From: Phytohabitans flavus
Lineage (GTDB): Bacteria > Actinomycetota > Actinomycetes > Mycobacteriales > Micromonosporaceae
Direction of reading: 5' to 3'
NCBI RefSeq assembly: GCF_011764545.1
Contig: NZ_AP022870.1
Span: 721,001-785,000 of the forward strand
DNA: 64,000 nt
The position numbers and the translations under genes were made by a program. The notes below the pieces were generated by a model that made no database searches, was not told where the DNA came from, and worked only from the letters and a program-made list of their open reading frames with translations. Positions 58,715-64,000 of the stretch are shown here, piece after piece; within the stretch, counting starts at the first letter, position 1, and each line of letters opens with the position of its first letter.

Positions 58715-59664
58715 ATGATTGTGACCAGGGGTCTGCGCAAGTCCTACCGGTCCGGCCGCGGCCGCAAGGCGACGGTCGTCGAAGCGGTGCGCGGCGTCGA
58801 CCTCGACGTGCGAGAGGGCGAAATCTTCGGCTTCCTCGGGCCGAACGGCGCCGGCAAGACCACCACCCTCCAGATGCTCACCACCCTCATCGAGCCGGAT
58901 GGCGGCGAGGCCACCATCGCCGGCGTCGACCTGCTGAAGGACCCGGCGCAGGTGCGGGTGCGGGTGGGTACGTGGCGCAGGGCGGGAGCACCTGGGACGA
59001 CTCCACCGCCCGCGAGGAGCTTGTGCTGCACGCGCGGATGTACGGGCTCAGCAAGGGCGAGGCGCGCCGCCGGGCCGCCGAAGCGCTGGAGGCGTTCCAG
59101 CTGGCCGAGTACGCCGACCGGCCCTGCCGCACGTACTCCGGCGGGCAGCGGCGCCGGGTCGACATCGCGCTCGGCATCATCCACCGCCCCCGGCTGGTGT
59201 TCCTGGACGAGCCGACGACCGGCCTGGACCCGCAGAGCCGCGCCCACATGTGGGACGAGATCCGGCGGCTGCGGGACGGCGGGATGACCATCTTCCTCAC
59301 CACGCACTACCTGGACGAGGCCGACGCGCTCTGCGACCGGATCGCCATCATCGACAATGGTGAGATCGTCACCGAGGGGTCGCCGGAGCAGCTCAAGCGG
59401 GAGATCACCGGCGACGTGCTCGTGGTCGGGCTCAACGGGGCCACCCCGAAGGCGGCGGCGCTGCTCGACGGCGCGGCGTACGTGCGGAAGCTGGAGACCG
59501 ACGCGGCCGGCCTGCGCCTCTACGTGGACGACGGGGCCACGGCGATCCCGCAGGTGATGCGGGCGCTCGACGGGGCCCGGCTCGACCTCGACTCGATCCA
59601 GCTGCACCGGCCCAGCCTCGATGACGTCTTCCTGGCCAAGACCGGCCGCTCACTCCGTGACTGA
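58715..59664 (+). CDS. ABC exporter ATPase (DrrA-like), one-base frameshift near 58967
   Basis: About 316 residues after restoring one G in the run 58966-58968. Walker A FGFLGPNGAGKTTTLQML, (corrected) VGYVAQGGSTWDDSTA Q-loop, signature TYSGGQRRRVDIALGI, Walker B LVFLDEPTTGLDPQSRAHMW and H-loop FLTTHYLDEADALCD, then the DrrA-type C-terminal domain ending RPSLDDVFLAKTGRSL. It should pair with the ABC-2 permease at 45.4 kb. Start ATG follows GTGAGGTCC. It ends inside the converging PPTase gene (15-base overlap). Confidence 0.9.
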
Positions 59665-60291
59665 CCACCACGCGGTGGTGACCCGGATCGGCTCCGGCCC
59701 GCGCAGCGCCACCGCGCCCGCGAAGCCGTCCGGCACCGGCACATCCACCACGTGGTACATGCCACGCACCACCGGGCCGGCGGACACCGGCAGCGCCAGC
59801 CCCTGGGTGAGCCGCCCACCGGTCGCCTTCACGCACGCCTCCTTGCGCGCCCACAGGGTGGCGAAGGCGGCGGCCCGCTGCTCGCTCCCGGCGACGTGGC
59901 GGGCCTCGTCCGCCGGAAAGTACCGCGCGGACATGGCGAGCGTGTCGAGGCCGGGGGTGTGCCGCTGGACGTCGACGCCGACCGCCCGCGCCGGGGTGAG
60001 CGCCACGGCGGCCAGGTCACCGGAGTGGGACAGGCTCACCCGCACCCCGTCGACCTCGGGCTTGCCGTGCGGCCCGAACGTCCAGCGCACCAGCTGCGGC
60101 GCGACGCCGACCCGCGCGCCGACGAGCAGCCGGGCGGCGCCGTGCGCGGCCACGAACCGGCGGCGCCGCACCGGGTCAAGCGCACCGGCGCGGGCCCGCT
60201 CGCGCTCGTCGAGCAGCCCGGCCAGGCGGGCGAGGACCAGAGCCGGCAGCGGCGACCGGACCAGCCACACGTGCACCTCGTCCACGCCCAC
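59650..60291 (-). CDS. 4'-Phosphopantetheinyl transferase (Sfp type)
   Basis: 213 residues. Sfp motifs: VSLSHSGDLAAVAL, AVGVDVQRHTPG with the magnesium Asp pair, and FATLWARKEACVKATG (WxxKEAxxK). Transfers phosphopantetheine from CoA to the carrier proteins; three are encoded in the cluster. Start ATG of MGVDEVHVWLV; divergent from the hydroxymandelate oxidase gene with only 40 bases between. Confidence 0.92.
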   Translation of the reverse strand: MGVDEVHVWLVRSPLPALVLARLAGLLDERERARAGALDPVRRRRFVAAHGAARLLVGARVGVAPQLVRWTFGPHGKPEVDGVRVSLSHSGDLAAVALTPARAVGVDVQRHTPGLDTLAMSARYFPADEARHVAGSEQRAAAFATLWARKEACVKATGGRLTQGLALPVSAGPVVRGMYHVVDVPVPDGFAGAVALRGPEPIRVTTAWWSVTE

Positions 60292-60331
60292 ATCCTTTCC
60301 GCCCGCCCTCGAGACCGGCTAGGAGACCAAT

Positions 60332-61420
60332 GTGGACGTCCCGCTGACCGTGGCGGACTACGAGCTGGCCGCCGCGGAACGACTGCCGCCCGGCGTGTGG
60401 GACTACATCCGCGGCGGGAGCGGCGAGGAGCAGACGCTCAGCGCCAACCGGGACGCCTTCGCCCGCCACGTGCTGCGGCCGAGGTTCCTCGTCGACGTGT
60501 CGGAGCCGGACCTGTCCACCGTGCTGCTCGGCGCCCCGCTCCGCGCGCCGATCGGGGTGGCCCCGGTCGCGTACCACCAACTGGCCCACCCGGAGGGCGA
60601 GGTGGCGACGGCCCGGGCCGCGGGGGAGGCCGGCCAACTCCTGGTCGTGAGCGTCTTCGCCAGCCGTACCCTCGAAGAGATCGCCGCCGCCGCGCCGGGT
60701 CCACTGTGGCTTCAGCTGTACTGGTTCCGCCGCCGCGAGGTCGTCATCGGGCTCGTGCGCCGGGCCGAGGCGGCCGGCTACCGGGCGTTGGTGCTGACCG
60801 TCGACACACCCCGGGTCGGCCGGCGGCTGCGAGACGTGCGGCGCGGCTTCGCGGTACCCCCGGGCATCGTCGCGGCGAACCTGGACGCGGCCGTGATGGC
60901 GCGGGCACACGAGGCGGTGGACGGCGAGTCCGCGCTCGTACGCCACTCCCGCGAGCAGTTCGACCCCTCGCTCGGCCCGGCCGACCTGGCCTGGCTGTGC
61001 GCCCAGACAGACCTGCCGGTACTGGTGAAGGGCGTGCTGACCGGCGCGGACGCGGAGCTGGCGATGGCGCACGGCGCGGCCGGGGTGGTGGTCTCCAACC
61101 ACGGCGGTCGCCAGCTCGACGGGGCGGTCGCGAGCGTCGACGCGCTCGCCGAGGTGGCCGCCGCGGTGGGCGGGCGCGGCCCGGTGCTCGTGGACGGCGG
61201 CATCCGCACCGGCACCGACGTGCTCCGCGCGGTGGCGCTGGGTGCGAGCGCGGTGCTGGTCGGCCGGCCCGCGCTGTGGGGCCTCGCGGTCGACGGCGAG
61301 CCGGGCGCGCGGGCGGTGCTCGACATCCTCGCCGCGGAGCTGGAGGACGCGATGGTGCTTTCCGGCCGACCCCGACTATCCGATGTGGACTCGTCGTTGC
61401 TCGCTACGCGTCCCGGGTGA
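60332..61420 (+). CDS. hmo: FMN-dependent 4-hydroxymandelate oxidase (alpha-hydroxy acid oxidase)
   Basis: 362 residues, TIM barrel of the glycolate/lactate/mandelate oxidase family. GVWDYIRGGSGEEQTLSANRDAF at the N-terminus, APIGVAPVAYHQLAHPEGEV, LQLYWFRRREVV, LVLTVDTPRVGRRLRDVRRGF and the active-site VVSNHGGRQLDGAVASVDAL with the catalytic His/Arg. With HmaS and HpgT it converts 4-hydroxymandelate to 4-hydroxyphenylglyoxylate. GTG start with AGGAGACC upstream. Its end overlaps the converging aminotransferase gene by 17 bases. Confidence 0.87.
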   Translation: MDVPLTVADYELAAAERLPPGVWDYIRGGSGEEQTLSANRDAFARHVLRPRFLVDVSEPDLSTVLLGAPLRAPIGVAPVAYHQLAHPEGEVATARAAGEAGQLLVVSVFASRTLEEIAAAAPGPLWLQLYWFRRREVVIGLVRRAEAAGYRALVLTVDTPRVGRRLRDVRRGFAVPPGIVAANLDAAVMARAHEAVDGESALVRHSREQFDPSLGPADLAWLCAQTDLPVLVKGVLTGADAELAMAHGAAGVVVSNHGGRQLDGAVASVDALAEVAAAVGGRGPVLVDGGIRTGTDVLRAVALGASAVLVGRPALWGLAVDGEPGARAVLDILAAELEDAMVLSGRPRLSDVDSSLLATRPG

Positions 61421-62674
61421 ACCCCCGCAGCCGGCGCACCCCTTCGTCGATCTCGTCCACCTCAAGGTAGCTACAGGAGAGGCGGATCTGCCGGTCGCCA
61501 CCGGCGCCGGCGTAGAAATAGCTCATCGGCGTCCAGAGCACCCCGTGGTCGCGCGCCGAGCGGGTCAGCGCCGCCTCGTCCGCGACGAACGGCACGGTGA
61601 GCACCAGGAAGAACCCGCCGCCTGGCACGTTCCACACGTAGCCGGGGTCGCCGCCGAAGCAGCGGCCGAGCGCGGCGAGCAGCGCGTCGAGCCGTTCGCG
61701 GTACCGCCGGATCCGCTCCTCGTTGAGCACCCGCAGCCGGCACCCGTACGTGACGAGCATCCCACCGACGACCGCCTGAGCGAGCGGAGAGGTGTTCACC
61801 GTGGTCATGCTCTTGATCTTCGAGAGCTGGTCGGCGAGCAGCGTGACGCTCCCGTCCGGCGCCACCACCGGCTGGTCCGCGATCGCGTATCCCACCCGCG
61901 CCCCGGGAAAGCAGGTCTTCGCGAACGAGCCGAGGTAGACCACCCGCCGGTGCTCGTCGAGGCGCTTGAGTGTGGGCACGCGCTGGGCGGTGCGGGCGAA
62001 GAGCCCGTACGGGTTGTCCTCCAGCACGTACAGGTCCTGCTCGACCGCCGCGGCGAGCAGCTCGTGCCGCGCGCTCAACGGCATGCTCGTGCCCGACGGG
62101 TTGGCGAAGTCGGGCACCACGTACAGCGCGCGGGGGCGCCGCCCGCTCGCCCGCACCCGGTCCGCCGCCGCGCGTACCGCTCCGGCGTCCACACCGGACG
62201 GACCCTCCGGTACCGGCTCGACCGCGATGTCGAGCAGCCGCGCGGCACCGGTGATGCCGACGTAGCAGGGGAGGCGACCAGCAGCACGTCGGCGAAGTCG
62301 CGGAACAGCACCCGGAGCGCGAGCAGCATGCCCTCCTGCGCGCCGACGGTGACCACGATGGACTCCGGCGGCACCTCGATGCCCTCGTCGTTGGCGATCG
62401 TGGCGGCGACAAGGTCGTGGATCTGGCCCTTCGTCCGTCCATATTGGAACAGCAGCCCGCCGACCTGCCGCTGCGACAGGCCGCGGTCCCGCTCCAGGTA
62501 CTTCGCGTACGCGTCCAAGTACCCGGCCACCACGCTCGGCTCGAACGCCTCGTCGTACGGCCGGCCGGGCGCGAAGGAGACCGCGTCGGGGAAGCGGGCG
62601 GTCACCTCGTTCAGGAAGTTCATCGTGTCGAGCAGCGGGTCACTCAACGAGCCATGCAGGTCGGTGAGTTGCAC
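61404..62674 (-). CDS. hpgT: HpgT-type PLP aminotransferase, one-base frameshift near 62270
   Basis: About 423 residues after restoring one base in the run 62268-62271. Fold I: N-terminal LTDLHGSLSDPLLDTMNFLN and VSFAPGRPYDEAF, IVVTVGAQEGMLLALRVL, (corrected) VASPCYVGITGAARLL, YVVPDFANPSG and the PLP Lys in YLGSFAKTCFPGARVGY. These match hydroxyphenylglycine aminotransferases of glycopeptide clusters. Makes L-Hpg from 4-hydroxyphenylglyoxylate. GTG 62674 is chosen (GAGG upstream); an ATG at 62731 would add 19 residues. Confidence 0.85.
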
Positions 62675-62783
62675 GTCGGTAGACCTCGATGCGAATATGT
62701 GTTGCGGGGATTGGGTTTTCGGTTGTCTCACCGTATCGACGGCGCCTTCAGGAGCCGTCGAGAGTCGCTAGGAGGACGGCCGA

Positions 62784-63727
62784 ATGCCCCTGCACCCTCA
62801 GCTCGCGTTGATGCGCGCCCACCGCTCCGCGTCCGGCGCCCGCCCGCTGTACGAGATGTCGCTCGCCGAGGCCCGCGCCGCCGACCTCGCGTCCATCAAA
62901 GCCGACCGGGGCACCGCTCATCCCGTCGGCGAGGTGGTGTCACTGCGCATCCCCGGGCCCGACGGCGACCTCGACGCCCGCCTCTACCGCCCGGCCGGCA
63001 CCACCGGGGAGCCCCTGCCCCTGCTCGCGTACTTCTTCGGCGGCGGCTGGGTGCTCGGCAACCTCGAGACCAGCGACGGCATCTGCCGGCGGCTCTGCGC
63101 CGGCGCCGGTTGCCTCGTCGTGTCGGTGGCGTACCGCCTCGCCCCGAGCACCCATTCCCGGCCGCGCCCCGCGACTGCCACGCCGCGGTGTCGTGGCTGG
63201 CGGCGCACGCGGCCGAGCTCGGCGGTGACCCGGCCCGCGTGGCGGTGGCCGGGGACAGCGCGGGCGGCAACCTCGCCGCGGCGGTCACCCTCCAGGCCCG
63301 CGAGTCCGGCCCGCCGCTCGCCGCCCAGGTGCTCGTCTACCCCAACGTGGCGTACGGCGCCGACACCCCCTCGTTCCGCGACAACACCGACCCGCACTTC
63401 TTCAACCGCACCTCCGTCAGCTGGTACTGGGGCCACTACCTCGCCGACCCGGCCGACGGCACCGACCCGCTCGCCTCGCCGCTGCGCGCCACCGACCTGA
63501 GCGGCCTCCCACCGGCCCTCGTGATCACCGCCGAGTACGACCCGCTCCGCGACGAGGCCGAGCAGTACGCCGAGCGCCTGCGCGCCGCGGGCGTACCCGT
63601 CGAGCTGGCCCGCTACGACGGCATGACCCACGGGTTCTTCACGATGACCGGCACACTGGCGGCGGCCCGGGAGGCGACCGCGCGGACGGCGGAGTACCTG
63701 CGGAAGGTCCTGCTGCCGACCCGGTGA
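62784..63727 (+). CDS. Alpha/beta-hydrolase fold-3 (HSL-family) esterase/amidase, one-base frameshift near 63146
   Basis: About 314 residues when one G at 63146 is restored ([18 protein letters not shown]). The oxyanion motif is [10 protein letters not shown] (FGGG instead of HGGG), nucleophile [16 protein letters not shown], Asp in [13 protein letters not shown] and His in [11 protein letters not shown]. It may release or trim the carrier-bound product. Divergent from hpgT; AGGAGGACGG precedes the ATG. Last cluster gene before tyrS. Confidence 0.87.
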
Positions 63728-63771
63728 AACCGGGTGGCAGATCTCCTCCGGCGATGGGGACAATACCGACC

Positions 63772-64000
63772 GTGACGGATCTGATCGACGACCTGCAGTG
63801 GCGGGGCCTCCTCCAAGACTCCACCGACCTCGACGAGCTGCGCACCCGGGTGGCGGCCGGACCGATGACGTACTACGTCGGCTTCGACCCCACCGCGCCC
63901 AGCCTGCACGTGGGTCACCTGATGCAGGTGTTGACCGCGCGGCGGTGGCAGCTGGCCGGACACCGCCCGTTGCTGCTGGTCGGCGGCGCGACCGGCCAGA
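63772..64000 (+). CDS. tyrS: Tyrosyl-tRNA synthetase, 3' end beyond the window
   Basis: First 76 codons only. [20 protein letters not shown] is the usual start, followed by [20 protein letters not shown] with the class I HIGH motif (HVGH), and [20 protein letters not shown]. Charges tRNA-Tyr. GTG 63772 is chosen by family start; an in-frame ATG at 63754 would add six residues. It marks the return to housekeeping genes after the cluster. Confidence 0.93.
   Translation, partial: MTDLIDDLQWRGLLQDSTDLDELRTRVAAGPMTYYVGFDPTAPSLHVGHLMQVLTARRWQLAGHRPLLLVGGATGQ

Noticed and set aside
59752..61470. 572-residue plus-strand frame
   Set aside because: It crosses the PPTase and the hydroxymandelate oxidase genes in wrong frames and is almost only Arg/Gly/Pro/Ala.

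Overview
The window is very GC-rich DNA with strongly G/C-ending codons, frequent GTG starts and 4-base ATGA/GTGA gene overlaps. Gene order (rsmB-rpe-rib; hisEG; infC-rpmI-rplT-pheST; argCJBDFRGH; tyrS) is that of a filamentous actinomycete, most likely a member of the Micromonosporaceae. That placement is inferred from synteny and protein character; no rRNA is present.

Layout. 1-7.7 kb: end of rsmB, a septum-formation-type lipoprotein, rpe, a GGDEF response regulator, then an FMN riboswitch driving ribD-ribE-ribBA-ribH. 7.7-8.25 kb: hairpin-rich DNA with one copy of a dispersed repeat. 8.25-15.9 kb: a polar amino acid ABC importer, an ECF sigma factor with a membrane GerMN/Gmad2 partner, hisE-hisG, an oxidoreductase divergent from an HxlR regulator, and a PH-domain protein. 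16-19.2 kb: a lone 1066-residue NACHT NTPase, a possible anti-phage protein. 19.2-25.5 kb: infC (probable ATC start) with an attenuator-like leader, rpmI, rplT, a SpoU methyltransferase, pheS and pheT. 25.6-28.6 kb: a three-gene sugar cassette with mosaic codon use. 28.7-29.5 kb: an ArsR/SRPBCC pair. 29.7-38.1 kb: the complete arginine operon argCJBDFRGH, then an alkyladenine glycosylase and two small genes. 39.5-40.7 kb: a repeat-rich, gene-free block.

40.7-63.7 kb is a specialised-metabolite gene cluster sitting between the arginine-linked genes and tyrS. It has hydroxymandelate synthase, hydroxymandelate oxidase and HpgT-type aminotransferase genes, i.e. a 4-hydroxyphenylglycine (Hpg) route. 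It also has three discrete acyl carrier proteins, a KAS II, a KAS III, a half-thiolase/methyltransferase fusion, a stand-alone condensation enzyme and two adenylate-forming ligases. The rest is an E1 alpha/beta pair without E2/E3, a PhyH dioxygenase, a DUF3050 protein, a glycosyltransferase, a cupin, an alpha/beta hydrolase, a PPTase, a split ABC exporter and a SARP activator carrying a TTA codon. No modular NRPS or PKS is visible, so the product is probably an Hpg- or hydroxyphenylglyoxylate-derived molecule built on free-standing carrier proteins. I do not recognise the cluster.

Quality caveat: at least 14 single-base deletions, all in G or C runs, interrupt genes that should be intact (infC, pheT, argB, argD, argR twice, argH three times, the cupin, the condensation enzyme, the ABC ATPase, hpgT, the hydrolase). 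The uniform pattern points to homopolymer errors in the assembly rather than pseudogenes. Those genes are annotated across their corrected extent.
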